Source: an uncultured Eubacteriaceae bacterium
GTDB lineage: Bacteria; Bacillota; Clostridia; Lachnospirales; CAG-274
Reading direction: 5' to 3'
NCBI GenBank assembly: GCA_947565475.1
Contig: CANOGI010000045.1
Coordinates: 1-11,757, forward strand
Length of the DNA: 11,757 bases
In this document: positions 1-7,640 of the stretch, piece after piece
How the letters are laid out: each line of letters begins with the position of its first letter
How positions within the stretch are numbered: the stretch's first letter is position 1
Made by a program: the position numbers and the translations under genes
The notes under the pieces: model-generated
Told to the model about the DNA's origin: nothing
The model's database searches: none
The model's input: only the letters and a program-made list of their open reading frames with translations

Positions 1-43
1 TTGGCGCGGAAAAAAAATAGCTGGTTTCTTCATTAAATAATTG

Positions 44-67
44 GCGGGAAATGTATACATTTCCCGC
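44..67. repeat. 24-bp perfect palindrome downstream of groEL
   Basis: The half-site GCGGGAAATGTA is followed directly by its exact reverse complement with no spacer. The symmetry continues outwards for two more pairs (TT at 41-42, AA at 69-70) after one mismatch. It directly abuts the terminator hairpin that starts at 68. It could be a second stem of a tandem terminator, a DNA-binding site, or protection for an mRNA 3' end. The symmetry is seen directly; the role is inference. Confidence 0.7.
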
Positions 68-108
68 AAAAGTGGGTGTGAAAAATTCACTTTTTCACAC
101 CCACTTTT
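68..108. terminator. Terminator hairpin of groES-groEL (probably bidirectional)
   Basis: The arms AAAAGTGGGTGTGAAAAA (68-85) and its exact complement (91-108) form a perfect 18-bp stem with a 5-nt loop. It starts 20 bp past the groEL stop. The stem carries A-tracts and T-tracts at both ends, so it can terminate minus-strand transcription from groEL and also any plus-strand gene entering from the left. The run of Us after the stem is short, so termination strength is inferred from stem length. Confidence 0.8.
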
Positions 109-127
109 GGTTATTAGTATTTTTCTC

Positions 128-1753
128 TTACATCATTCCCATTCCCGGTGCTCCGGCTGGCATAGCGGGCTCAGGTTCTTTTATATCAGCGACTACGGAC
201 TCGGTTGTAAGAAGTGTAGACGCTACGCTTGTCGCATTTAACAACGCGCTTTTAGTAACTTTTACAGGGTCAAGAATACCACTGTCAATCATATCAACGT
301 ATTCTCCTGTAAGAGCGTTAAAGCCGTATGAGTTTTTAGTGTTGTTTTTAACCTCGTTTACGACTACGGCACCCTGAAGTCCGGCGTTGCTTACGATTTG
401 GCAGAGCGGAGCCTCAAGAGCTTTACAGATAATAGCCGCTCCTGTTTTCTCATCTCCGTCAAGACTGTCAACAACTTTTTGAACGTCTGGGATACAGTGG
501 ATATAAGCCGCTCCGCCTCCGCTTATTATTCCTTCCTCAACAGCGGCGCGGGTAGCCGCGAGAGCGTCCTCCATACGAAGTTTCTTTTCCTTGAGCTCTG
601 TTTCGGTAGCGGCGCCAACTTTTATAACAGCGACTCCGCCTACAAGCTTAGCGAGTCTTTCCTGAAGTTTCTCTTTATCAAAATCAGATGTTGTAACGGA
701 AATGCTTTCTTTAATTTGATTTACTCTCGCTGAAATCTCGTTTTTATCTCCGGCGCCGTCAACGATTATGGTGTTTTCTTTTGAAACCTTAATTGTTTTA
801 GCGTGTCCAAGAAGGTCTACAGTAGTTTCTTTAAGATCGTATCCGAGTTCTTCAGAGATAACAGTACCGCCTGTTAAAACAGCGATGTCCTGAAGCATTT
901 CTTTTCTTCTGTCGCCGAATCCAGGAGCTTTTACGGCAACACATGTGAATGTTCCTCTTAATTTATTTACGATAAGAGTAGTAAGCGCTTCTCCCTCTAT
1001 ATCTTCCGCGACAATCAAAAGTTTCTTGCCTTCCTGAACAATCTGCTCAAGAATAGGCAAAATGTCTTGAATATTTGAGATTTTCTTATCTGTTATAAGG
1101 ATATACGGGTCATCAAGCTCGGCAACCATTTTCTCCATATCCGTTGACATATACGCTGAAAGGTAACCTCTGTCAAACTGCATACCTTTTACAAGCTCAA
1201 GTTCGGTATTCATTGTTTTTGATTCCTCAACAGTGATAACGCCGTCGTTTGAGATTTTTTCCATAGCGTCGGCAATCATCTCGCCAACTTCCTCATCAGA
1301 AGCGGAGATAGCCGCTACTCTCGCTATATGATTTTTTCCGTCAACTTTCTGGCTCATACCAACGATAGCCTCAACGGCCGCCTCTGTAGCCTTATTCATA
1401 CCTTTTCTTAAAATAACGGGATTGGCTCCGGCTGTTATGTTTTTAAGTCCCTCTGTAATCATAGCCTGAGCTAAAACAGTAGCGGTAGTTGTACCGTCTC
1501 CGGCGATGTCGTTTGTCTTTGTGGCAACTTCTTTAACAAGCTGAGCGCCCATATCCTCAAAGGGGTCCTCAAGCTCTATGTCTTTCGCTATTGTAACACC
1601 GTCGTTTGTGATTAAAGGAGAACCGAATTTTTTACCTAAAACAACATTTCTTCCTTTTGGTCCAAGGGTAACTTTAACTGTGTCAGCGAGTTTGTTTACG
1701 CCTGTTTCCAAAGCGGATCTCGCGTCAATGCCGTATTTAATTTCTTTTGCCAT
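128..1753 (-). CDS. groEL: Chaperonin GroEL (Hsp60), 541 aa
   Basis: This is the large subunit of the cytoplasmic GroEL-GroES folding chamber, an ATP-driven double heptameric ring that encloses non-native proteins. Length matches the family norm of about 540 residues. The nucleotide site is intact: the P-loop-like region LGPKGRNVVL at 30-39, the GDGTTT motif at 85-90 (D86 equals E. coli D87), and the catalytic Asp D396 in EDALAATRAAVEEG, followed by the SGGG nucleotide-contact segment at 411-414. The C-terminus is a flexible Gly/Met tail (PGMGMM), shorter in GGM units than in E. coli. The start is fixed by AGGAGG at 1764-1769 on the minus strand, 10 nt before the ATG. It is the second gene of an operon with groES, with a 32-bp gap. 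Regulation is through the CIRCE operator upstream of groES. Nothing is truncated. Confidence 0.99.
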   Translation of the reverse strand: MAKEIKYGIDARSALETGVNKLADTVKVTLGPKGRNVVLGKKFGSPLITNDGVTIAKDIELEDPFEDMGAQLVKEVATKTNDIAGDGTTTATVLAQAMITEGLKNITAGANPVILRKGMNKATEAAVEAIVGMSQKVDGKNHIARVAAISASDEEVGEMIADAMEKISNDGVITVEESKTMNTELELVKGMQFDRGYLSAYMSTDMEKMVAELDDPYILITDKKISNIQDILPILEQIVQEGKKLLIVAEDIEGEALTTLIVNKLRGTFTCVAVKAPGFGDRRKEMLQDIAVLTGGTVISEELGYDLKETTVDLLGHAKTIKVSKENTIIVDGAGDKNEISARVNQIKESISVTTSDFDKEKLQERLAKLVGGVAVIKVGAATETELKEKKLRMEDALAATRAAVEEGIISGGGAAYIHCIPDVQKVVDSLDGDEKTGAAIICKALEAPLCQIVSNAGLQGAVVVNEVKNNTKNSYGFNALTGEYVDMIDSGILDPVKVTKSALLNATSVASTLLTTESVVADIKEPEPAMPAGAPGMGMM

Positions 1754-1785
1754 TTTAATTAAACCTCCTGATTATTTTTATTTTA

Positions 1786-2070
1786 CTATTCTACTATAGC
1801 TAAAATATCGCTTTCTTTTACAATAATATATTCTTTGCCGTCAACTTTTACTTCAGTACCGGCGTATTTTGAGTATATTACTTTATCTCCAGGCACAACC
1901 TGCATAGGAACGACTTTTCCGTCAACTGTCGCTCCGGGACCTACAGCAACGACTTCAGCTTCCTGGGGTTTCTCTTTAGCCTGTGTAGGAAGCACTATTC
2001 CTGATTTTGTTTTTTCTTCCGCTTCTAACTGTTGAATAACCACTCTGTCGCCCAAAGGTTTAAGATTCAT
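1786..2070 (-). CDS. groES: Co-chaperonin GroES (Hsp10), 94 aa
   Basis: This is the heptameric lid that caps the GroEL chamber. Family hallmarks are the N-terminal MNLKPLGDRVV strand, the mobile loop around residues 17-33 with the GroEL-binding tripeptide I25-V26-L27 inside SGIVLP, and the C-terminal YIIVKESDILAIVE strand. Length is the usual 94-97 residues. GGGAGG lies at 2080-2085 on the minus strand, 9 nt before the ATG, which fixes the start. It is the promoter-proximal gene of the groES-groEL operon, with the CIRCE operator in its 5' leader, so both genes should be repressed by HrcA and induced when GroEL is titrated by unfolded protein. HrcA itself is not in this window. Confidence 0.99.
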   Translation of the reverse strand: MNLKPLGDRVVIQQLEAEEKTKSGIVLPTQAKEKPQEAEVVAVGPGATVDGKVVPMQVVPGDKVIYSKYAGTEVKVDGKEYIIVKESDILAIVE

Positions 2071-2116
2071 TTTGCATTACCTCCCAAAGTTTTATCAAAA
2101 AATAATTTTCGTCTTG

Positions 2117-2143
2117 TTAGCACTCACTAAACAAGAGTGCTAA
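2117..2143 (-). promoter_or_regulatory. CIRCE operator (HrcA binding site)
   Basis: TTAGCACTC, a 9-nt spacer, then GAGTGCTAA: a perfect match to the established CIRCE inverted repeat bound by the heat-shock repressor HrcA. It lies between the predicted -10 and the groES ribosome binding site, where bound HrcA would block the promoter. Confidence 0.98.
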
Positions 2144-2154
2144 TCACAAATAAT

Positions 2155-2183
2155 ATATTAGAATAACGAGTTTATTTATGCAA
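2155..2183 (-). promoter_or_regulatory. Sigma-A promoter of groES-groEL
   Basis: Read on the minus strand, TTGCAT (2183-2178), a 17-bp spacer and TAATAT (2160-2155) form a vegetative promoter placed just upstream of the CIRCE element. A strongly A-rich tract lies further upstream on the minus strand (about 2200-2273) and could act as an UP element. This suggests housekeeping-sigma transcription with CIRCE control. Confidence 0.75.
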
Positions 2184-2273
2184 CGCCACGAAACGTCCAT
2201 TTTTAGCTGTTTAATAAAGATTTTTCCGTGTTTTCTTTTATTTTCTATGTTTTTTGTTTATTTTCTTTAATTT

Positions 2274-3137
2274 TTATTTTGTTCCTATTTTCATTTGTCT
2301 CGCGTAGTGGAAAAGATATTGTTGGGCAAATCCGGCGTATTTTCCGAACTTTTCCTCGGCGAAACTATGTATTTCTTTTATTTTTGTGTCTTTCTCGTCA
2401 AAGTAGAAATATTCCATTACTCTTTTTACCCATACGTCAGTGGGAAAGACTTCTTTTCTATCCATTGAGAAAAGCATAACGCAGTCAGACACTTTCTCGC
2501 CGACTCCTTTTATTTTCATAAGCTTTTGGCGAACCTCACACGTCGGCAGGTTTTCAAGTTCTTTAAAATCGACGGTTTTCTCGGAAACATTTTTTACCGC
2601 GTCTATAATATATTTTGCCCTGAAGCCTGTTTTACAGCTCATTAAATCCTCTGTCGACGCTTTTTTTAACTGTTCTAACGATGGGAATAAAAAATAATCC
2701 TCTGTTTTCTCACCGTATTTTTCGGAAATGTTTTTAATTACTTGTTTTATCATAGGAATTCGGTTATTCTGAGAAATTATGAAAGAGATGAGACATTCCC
2801 ACGGGTCTTGTTTTAAAATCCTTATACCGGGGGCAAAAGCCACGGCTTTTCTCAGAACATCGTCTTTAGATAATATTTCTTTTATTTCCATATAATCTCT
2901 GTCAAGCTCAAAATATTTTATCCATATATTCTCAAAGTCGTCTTTTGTACAGGGGTAAAAATCTATTTTATCCTCTTTTTGCTCAATATGAAGGACTTTG
3001 CCTTGGGCTATAATGATATATTCCTTTAAATCAAGTTTATTAAACCGAAAGCACTGACCGCATTCAAGTATCTGCTCAATATCGAAGCTGTCTATGTCCT
3101 CGATTGTTATTTTATCATCTTGCTCATAATATTTCAT
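2274..3137 (-). CDS. ogg: OGG1-type 8-oxoguanine DNA glycosylase/AP lyase, 287 aa
   Basis: This is a base-excision repair enzyme that removes 8-oxo-7,8-dihydroguanine from DNA and nicks the abasic site by beta-elimination. The N-terminal OGG_N domain (about 1-110) includes GQCFRF at 27-32, matching the GQ-FRW region of OGG1. The SQNN segment at 122-125 corresponds to the OGG1 Asn cluster that inserts into the helix. The helix-hairpin-helix-GPD motif runs about 207-240: KIKGVGEKVSDC supplies the Schiff-base lysine K215, and PTDVW supplies the catalytic Asp D234. Both catalytic residues are present. There is no C-terminal iron-sulfur cysteine cluster, unlike endonuclease III or MutY. Length and motifs fit the bacterial OGG1 group found in Clostridia. 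A modest AAGGA at 3145-3149 (minus strand) precedes the ATG. It lies upstream of groES on the same strand but is separated from it by the groES promoter. I see no hairpin terminator after it. Confidence 0.93.
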   Translation of the reverse strand: MKYYEQDDKITIEDIDSFDIEQILECGQCFRFNKLDLKEYIIIAQGKVLHIEQKEDKIDFYPCTKDDFENIWIKYFELDRDYMEIKEILSKDDVLRKAVAFAPGIRILKQDPWECLISFIISQNNRIPMIKQVIKNISEKYGEKTEDYFLFPSLEQLKKASTEDLMSCKTGFRAKYIIDAVKNVSEKTVDFKELENLPTCEVRQKLMKIKGVGEKVSDCVMLFSMDRKEVFPTDVWVKRVMEYFYFDEKDTKIKEIHSFAEEKFGKYAGFAQQYLFHYARQMKIGTK

Positions 3138-3164
3138 TTTTTTATTCCTTTCTTTTTGAAGGTA

Positions 3165-3173
3165 TGATATAAT
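3165..3173 (+). promoter_or_regulatory. Extended -10 promoter for the 3246-4649 gene pair
   Basis: TGATATAAT is a perfect TGn plus TATAAT extended -10. No good -35 hexamer is seen at the right distance, which extended -10 promoters tolerate. It lies in the divergent region between the ogg gene and the next gene, about 70 bp before the start codon. The leader also holds a direct repeat TTTAGAGCG (3192-3200 and 3210-3218), the second copy being part of the palindrome AGAGCGCTCT (3213-3222). That could be a regulator site, but there is no supporting evidence. Confidence 0.65.
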
Positions 3174-3245
3174 TATTTATAACGCTGTTGTTTTAGAGCG
3201 TGCCTTGACTTTAGAGCGCTCTGTGTTTTATAAGGAGGCGTTTTT

Positions 3246-3983
3246 TTGAAAGAACATATATACACAATTCCCGTAACCGACGGGTTTTCGAAAGGCGGGG
3301 AGTGCCCTTTCTGCAATATGCTGAACGCTCTTGAGGAAGAGTCTGTCGAATATATTTTGGGGCCGGCCTATATGACTGATACAATCCGCCTTGAGACTGA
3401 CAAAACAGGTTTTTGTGAGAAGCACATAAAGCTAATGTATGAGAAGCAAAACAGATTAGGCGTCGCTTTAATGCTTTATACCCATTTGATGGAGATTAAC
3501 TCGGAACTTGATAAGAAAATATTTTCTTTATCTTTTGATAAACCCAAAAAGAAGCTCTTTGGAAAAAGCAAGGAGACAAATAATCCTGTTTCATCATATC
3601 TTAATAATATAACAAATTCCTGCTTTGTTTGCAACAGAATTAACAATACTTTTGAACGATATACGGACACTTTTTTTTATATGTGGCAAAGTAAGCCGGA
3701 GACTAAAGAAATGGTTGAGAAGTCAAATGGGTTTTGCCTTAAACACTTTTCTATGCTTATTGAGAAAGGTGAGGAAAAACTAACAAAGGAGAGTTACAGG
3801 GATTTTTTTGAGACAATTTCTTCTATACAGATTAAAAATTTAAAAAGACTTGAGGAAGAAATTGAGTGGTTTATAAATAAATTTGATTACAGATATAAAG
3901 ACGAACCGTGGAAAACTTCTAAAGACGCTCTTATAAGGGTGCTTAAAAAGATAAATTCCGCTGATACGAAAGGAACGGAATAG
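3246..3983 (+). CDS. DUF6062-like protein with two CxxC/CxxH units, 245 aa
   Basis: The protein resembles the DUF6062 family of Firmicutes, which has no established function. It carries two matching metal-site-like units. The first has C20-x2-C23 (CPFC) then C57-x2-H60 (FCEKH). The second has C126-x2-C129 (CFVC) then C164-x2-H167 (FCLKH). The 34- and 35-residue intervals within each unit suggest an internal duplication, with each half probably binding one zinc. No signal peptide or membrane segment is evident, so it is probably cytoplasmic. The C-terminus is highly charged and ends with a conserved-looking EPWKTSKDALIRVLKKI. The start is TTG at 3246, chosen because AAGGAGG (3232-3238) sits 7 nt upstream and no better ATG is near. 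It joins the next gene with zero spacing (TAG directly followed by ATG), so the two are probably translationally coupled. The family call is from memory of sequence character; the duplication is seen directly. Confidence 0.85.
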   Translation: MKEHIYTIPVTDGFSKGGECPFCNMLNALEEESVEYILGPAYMTDTIRLETDKTGFCEKHIKLMYEKQNRLGVALMLYTHLMEINSELDKKIFSLSFDKPKKKLFGKSKETNNPVSSYLNNITNSCFVCNRINNTFERYTDTFFYMWQSKPETKEMVEKSNGFCLKHFSMLIEKGEEKLTKESYRDFFETISSIQIKNLKRLEEEIEWFINKFDYRYKDEPWKTSKDALIRVLKKINSADTKGTE

Positions 3984-4649
3984 ATGAGTGACGAATTTAA
4001 GAAAATGCCTTTTAAAAAGAAGGCGGAACATTTATGGGAATATTACAAAGTACAATTTTTTTTGACGCTGTTTGTTTTAGTTATTACGGGTTGGCTTATC
4101 AACGACGTTTTTATAAACCCGTCGCCAAAGCCTTACGCTTGGGTCGCTTTTTATGACGACTATGTTAATTCAGAGGTGACGGGGAATCTATCCGCTGATT
4201 TTACGGAGAAGTTTGTGCCGGCGGGGGAAAATCTCGACGTTAAATTTACCTCATATTATTCCTCAGAGGCGGACCCGACTGTCGCTGTGGATATGGACCA
4301 AAAATTCAGTATGGTTTTATACGCCAGAGAACTCGACATAATTATTACGGGAAGAAATGAGAAAATGGATTTTGATTATTTCTCAAATTTCGCCAAAGAC
4401 GGGAATATTATTCCACTTGACCTTGTTTACACTAAAGAGGAGCTTGATGAGTTTGATAAAATGGGCATACTTCTGTACTGTGACGATACGGAGGGGAAGA
4501 AGAGACCTTTTGGATTATCAACCAAGAACACCACTTCCGCTTTAAAGGATTATAAAGGGTTTGAGCAGGAAACCAGATATATGGGTATTGCCGTTATGAG
4601 CCAAAGGATAGACAACGCCAAAAAAGTTATGGAGGAATTAGCGAGGTAG
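3984..4649 (+). CDS. Single-pass membrane protein with extracytoplasmic domain, function unknown, 221 aa
   Basis: I do not recognise this family. A short basic N-terminus (KKMPFKKK) is followed by one hydrophobic helix at about 24-44 (FFLTLFVLVITGWLINDVFI), giving an N-in anchor. The remaining 175 residues, beginning near PSPKPYAW, would lie outside the membrane. The segment ELDIIITGRNEKMDFDYFSNFAKDGNIIPLDL (about 106-137) has a rhythm reminiscent of type-2 solute-binding-protein folds, but this is weak. There is no lipobox. The ATG follows the upstream stop codon with no gap, and AGGA at 3971-3974, inside the preceding gene, serves as ribosome binding site. The pairing suggests a joint role with the Cys/His protein at the membrane. 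No terminator is visible after it. Confidence 0.8.
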   Translation: MSDEFKKMPFKKKAEHLWEYYKVQFFLTLFVLVITGWLINDVFINPSPKPYAWVAFYDDYVNSEVTGNLSADFTEKFVPAGENLDVKFTSYYSSEADPTVAVDMDQKFSMVLYARELDIIITGRNEKMDFDYFSNFAKDGNIIPLDLVYTKEELDEFDKMGILLYCDDTEGKKRPFGLSTKNTTSALKDYKGFEQETRYMGIAVMSQRIDNAKKVMEELAR

Positions 4650-4743
4650 CCACGGAGGTTTTATAGGGCAGGTATAAGGATTCTGAGAGGGATGGAGGCT
4701 TTTGGAAGGGGCGTAATCTGTTTTATCTGTTTTTTAAAAAAAC

Positions 4744-4772
4744 TTGTATTTTTTTATATATTGTTATAAAAT
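4744..4772 (+). promoter_or_regulatory. Candidate leuS promoter
   Basis: TTGTAT (4744-4749), a 17-bp spacer and TAAAAT (4767-4772) lie about 40 bp before the leuS start. A second -10-like TATAGT is at 4776-4781. The region is AT-rich, so the exact choice is uncertain. No T-box leader (specifier loop, antiterminator motif, terminator) is visible in the 163-bp gap. Confidence 0.5.
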
Positions 4773-4812
4773 AGTTATAGTATATTTTACGTTTGAAGGA
4801 GAAATATGATAT

Positions 4813-7224
4813 ATGAGCACACGTTACAATTATAAGGAAATTGAAAAGAAATGGCGTAAAATCTGGAAAGAAAATCCGGTCAACCCGACGAATACGGACA
4901 AGCCTAAATATTATTGTCTTGATATGTTCCCATATCCTTCCGCCAACGGTCTTCACGTTGGACATTGGAGAGGATATGTTTTAAGCGACGTTATAAGCCG
5001 TTATAAAATAATGAGGGGATTTGAGATTTTACACCCCATGGGCTGGGACGCTTTTGGTCTTCCCGCTGAGAATTTCGCCATTAAAACGGGAACTCACCCA
5101 TCAGTGGCGACAAAGAACAGTATAGCTAACGTTAAAAGGCAGCTTCACGAGATAAGCGCCGTATACGACTGGGACAAGGAGGTTAATACCACAGACCCCA
5201 AATATTATAAATGGACTCAGTGGATTTTTATTCAGATGTTTAAAAACGGACTTGCCTATGAAAAGGAAATGCCTCTTAACTGGTGCGACAGCTGTAAAGC
5301 GGTTCTCGCCAACGAGGAAGCTACCAACGGGGTATGTGACCGCTGCGGTTCCACCGTTACAAAGAAAAACCTCAGGCAATGGATGCTTAAAATAACAAAA
5401 TACGCTGAGCGTCTTTTAAACGACCTTCAAAAGCTTGATTGGCCGGAAAAAGTTAAAAAAATGCAGTCTGATTGGATTGGGAAAAGTTACGGCGCTGAGA
5501 TAGATTTTAAGATAGATGGAAGCGACAAAGAGATAAAAGTATATACAACACGGCCAGACACTCTTTACGGAGCAACGTTTATGGTGCTTGCCCCGGAACA
5601 TCCGGTAATCAAGGACATTACTACGGAAGAATACAAAGAGAAAATGGACAAGTATATTTTTGACGCGAGTACAAAATCCTCCGTTGACCGTATGACAGAC
5701 AAGGAAAAAACAGGCGTTTTCACAGGCTCTTACGGCATTAATCCTTTAAATGGGGCGAAAGTTCCTGTTTGGGTTTCGGATTATGTGCTTTCAGATTATG
5801 GCACCGGCGCTATTATGTGTGTTCCCGCTCACGACGACAGGGATTTTGAGTTCGCTAAAAAATTTAATCTTCCTATTATTCAGGTTATAAAAAAAGAGGG
5901 TGAGCCTGAGAGGGATCTTACCGAGGCTTATACAGAAAGCGGGATTATGATAAATTCTGAGGAGTTTAACGGTATGCCGTCGGAGAAAGCGAAAAAAGAA
6001 ATTCCCGATTTTCTTGAGAAGAGGGGTATCGGCAAGAAAACAGTTAATTATAAACTAAGGGACTGGGTATTTTCCCGTCAGAGATATTGGGGCGAGCCTA
6101 TTCCCCTTATTCACTGTGAAAAGTGCGGAATTGTTCCTGTGCCGGAAAGCGAACTTCCAGTGGAGCTTCCGAACGTCGAGTCATATCAGCCGACAAGTAC
6201 CGGAGAATCACCTCTCTCAGCTATTGACGAATGGGTGAACACAACATGTCCTAACTGTAAGGGACCAGCTAAAAGAGAGACGAACACTATGCCTCAGTGG
6301 GCAGGGTCGTCATGGTATTATCTCCGCTACTGCGATGTTAATAACGACAGGGAACTCGCCGGAAGCGAGGCGCTTAAAAAGTGGCTTCCCGTTGATATGT
6401 ATGTCGGCGGTATAGAACACGCCGTTTTACACCTTCTTTACGCCAGATTTTACACAAAATTCCTTTTTGACATCGGAGTGGTTGATTTTGACGAGCCTTT
6501 CTTGCGTCTTTTTAACCAGGGAATGATTAACAAGGACGGCGCTAAAATGAGCAAGTCTAAGGGAAATGTCGTTTCTCCCGATGAGCTTGTTGAAAAATAC
6601 GGCTGTGACTCACTAAGAATGTACGAGCTTTTCGTAGGACCGCCGGAAGTTGATTCGGAATGGGACGACAGAGGAATTGACGGTGTTTACAGATATTTAA
6701 ACAAGGTTTGGAAATTTATTGACGAGTATAAAGATAAAATTATACCTCCTACCAAAGAGCTTGAACAGCTCCGTCATAAAATGATATACGAGATTACGAA
6801 CAGACTTGAGGCGCTTACTCTTAACACAGTGGTAAGCGGGTTTATGGAATTTACCAACAAGATTTCCGCAAAGGCGAAAGAAATCGGCGGAGCGGATAAA
6901 GAGACACTTGAGACAATAGTCACTCTTTTAGCCCCGTTTACGCCTCATATAGCGGAGGAAATGTGGGAGGCTCTCGGAAACGACAAAAGCGTGTTCAAGC
7001 GGGAGTGGCCTGAATATGACGAGGAGAAGCTGAAAGAGGATACTGTGGAGATAGCTGTTCAAATAAACGGAAAGTTTAGGGAAAGTGTCTTTGTATCAGC
7101 GGACGAGACGAAAGAAAACGCCCTGAGAATAGCTAAAGAAAAACTTGGAGCGAAGCTTGACGGGCTTAATATTGTTAAAGAGATTTATGTCCCAGGCAGA
7201 ATAGTAAATATAGTAGCGAAATAA
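4813..7224 (+). CDS. leuS: Leucyl-tRNA synthetase, 803 aa
   Basis: This class Ia aminoacyl-tRNA synthetase attaches leucine to tRNA-Leu and hydrolyses mischarged tRNA in its CP1 editing domain. The signature HIGH motif is HVGH at 48-51 within PYPSANGLHVGH. KMSKS is at 578-582 (GAKMSKSKGN). The editing domain carries the Thr-rich TTRPDTLYG (245-252) and the VPAHDDRDFEF block from 337, whose Asp (D344, counterpart of E. coli D345) recognises the amino group of the mischarged residue. Two zinc-knuckle cysteine sets are seen: C158, C161, C175, C178 and C435, C438, C479, C482. The C-terminal anticodon-binding and tRNA-contact domains follow from about 640. Length is normal for the bacterial enzyme. 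AAGGAG at 4796-4801 lies 11 nt before the ATG. An out-of-frame ATG at 4806 is ignored. It appears to be a single transcription unit ending at the hairpin at 7245-7271. Confidence 0.99.
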   Translation: MSTRYNYKEIEKKWRKIWKENPVNPTNTDKPKYYCLDMFPYPSANGLHVGHWRGYVLSDVISRYKIMRGFEILHPMGWDAFGLPAENFAIKTGTHPSVATKNSIANVKRQLHEISAVYDWDKEVNTTDPKYYKWTQWIFIQMFKNGLAYEKEMPLNWCDSCKAVLANEEATNGVCDRCGSTVTKKNLRQWMLKITKYAERLLNDLQKLDWPEKVKKMQSDWIGKSYGAEIDFKIDGSDKEIKVYTTRPDTLYGATFMVLAPEHPVIKDITTEEYKEKMDKYIFDASTKSSVDRMTDKEKTGVFTGSYGINPLNGAKVPVWVSDYVLSDYGTGAIMCVPAHDDRDFEFAKKFNLPIIQVIKKEGEPERDLTEAYTESGIMINSEEFNGMPSEKAKKEIPDFLEKRGIGKKTVNYKLRDWVFSRQRYWGEPIPLIHCEKCGIVPVPESELPVELPNVESYQPTSTGESPLSAIDEWVNTTCPNCKGPAKRETNTMPQWAGSSWYYLRYCDVNNDRELAGSEALKKWLPVDMYVGGIEHAVLHLLYARFYTKFLFDIGVVDFDEPFLRLFNQGMINKDGAKMSKSKGNVVSPDELVEKYGCDSLRMYELFVGPPEVDSEWDDRGIDGVYRYLNKVWKFIDEYKDKIIPPTKELEQLRHKMIYEITNRLEALTLNTVVSGFMEFTNKISAKAKEIGGADKETLETIVTLLAPFTPHIAEEMWEALGNDKSVFKREWPEYDEEKLKEDTVEIAVQINGKFRESVFVSADETKENALRIAKEKLGAKLDGLNIVKEIYVPGRIVNIVAK

Positions 7225-7244
7225 TAGGTATGACGATGGGTTTA

Positions 7245-7271
7245 AACAGACGGCGTTAATCGCCGTCTGTT
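7245..7271. terminator. Shared terminator hairpin between leuS and the convergent small gene
   Basis: AACAGACGGCG and CGCCGTCTGTT form a perfect 11-bp GC-rich stem with loop TTAAT, 20 bp after the leuS stop. It also lies 17 bp past the stop codon of the convergent gene, so it may serve both directions. The T-tract after it is poor. A flanking inverted repeat GGGTTTAAAC (7238-7247) / GTTTAAACCC (7294-7303) partly overlaps it. Confidence 0.75.
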
Positions 7272-7287
7272 ATTTACGAAAACAACG

Positions 7288-7593
7288 TTAGTCGTTTAAA
7301 CCCTCGTTTTTTTGATTTTCCTCCGTGACTGAAATTTCAAATTGACTGATTAGTTTCTTATAACAATTTTGGCACAAATCAAAAGAATGTTTTTTGGTGT
7401 CCATATCGGAAAAATAACCCCATTCTTTGATTGCATGGAAGTAGTCGCAAAAAGTGTCGTTATTAACTTTCTCGATTTTTTGACCGCACATATTACAAAA
7501 TACGTCAATTATTTTTTTTTCAGACACGAAAACATCTTTATAGATTTTCATATTACCAACCCTGCCTATGCTTTTGTTTTGAGAATATCTCAT
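7288..7593 (-). CDS. Small zinc-ribbon-like protein, function unknown, 101 aa (or 87 aa from an internal start)
   Basis: A small protein with two CxxC pairs, C33-x2-C36 (CNMCG) and C74-x2-C77 (CQNC), plus C49, H53 and H69 between them. This arrangement is typical of a structural zinc ribbon. The middle HAIKEWGYFSDMDTKKHSFDLC and the following CYKKLISQF resemble short uncharacterised proteins common in Firmicutes; I cannot name a function. The ATG at 7593 lacks a clear ribosome binding site. The internal ATG at 7551 (residue 15, MKIYKDVF) has AGGG 8 nt upstream and is a credible alternative start, giving 87 residues. No signal peptide or membrane segment is seen. It is convergent with leuS and shares the hairpin at 7245-7271. 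Its upstream side faces the repeat-rich spacer. Confidence 0.75.
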   Translation of the reverse strand: MRYSQNKSIGRVGNMKIYKDVFVSEKKIIDVFCNMCGQKIEKVNNDTFCDYFHAIKEWGYFSDMDTKKHSFDLCQNCYKKLISQFEISVTEENQKNEGLND

Positions 7594-7640
7594 ACCAGTC
7601 TCAACTTAATTAAACGACGAAATTACATCAAATTATTTTT

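Noticed and set aside
4692..4769. A possible 25-residue leader peptide (MEAFGRGVICFICFLKKL...) upstream of leuS
   Set aside because: AAGGA is 11 nt away. Leucine codons are few and not clustered, no attenuator hairpin follows, and the better promoter candidate lies inside it.
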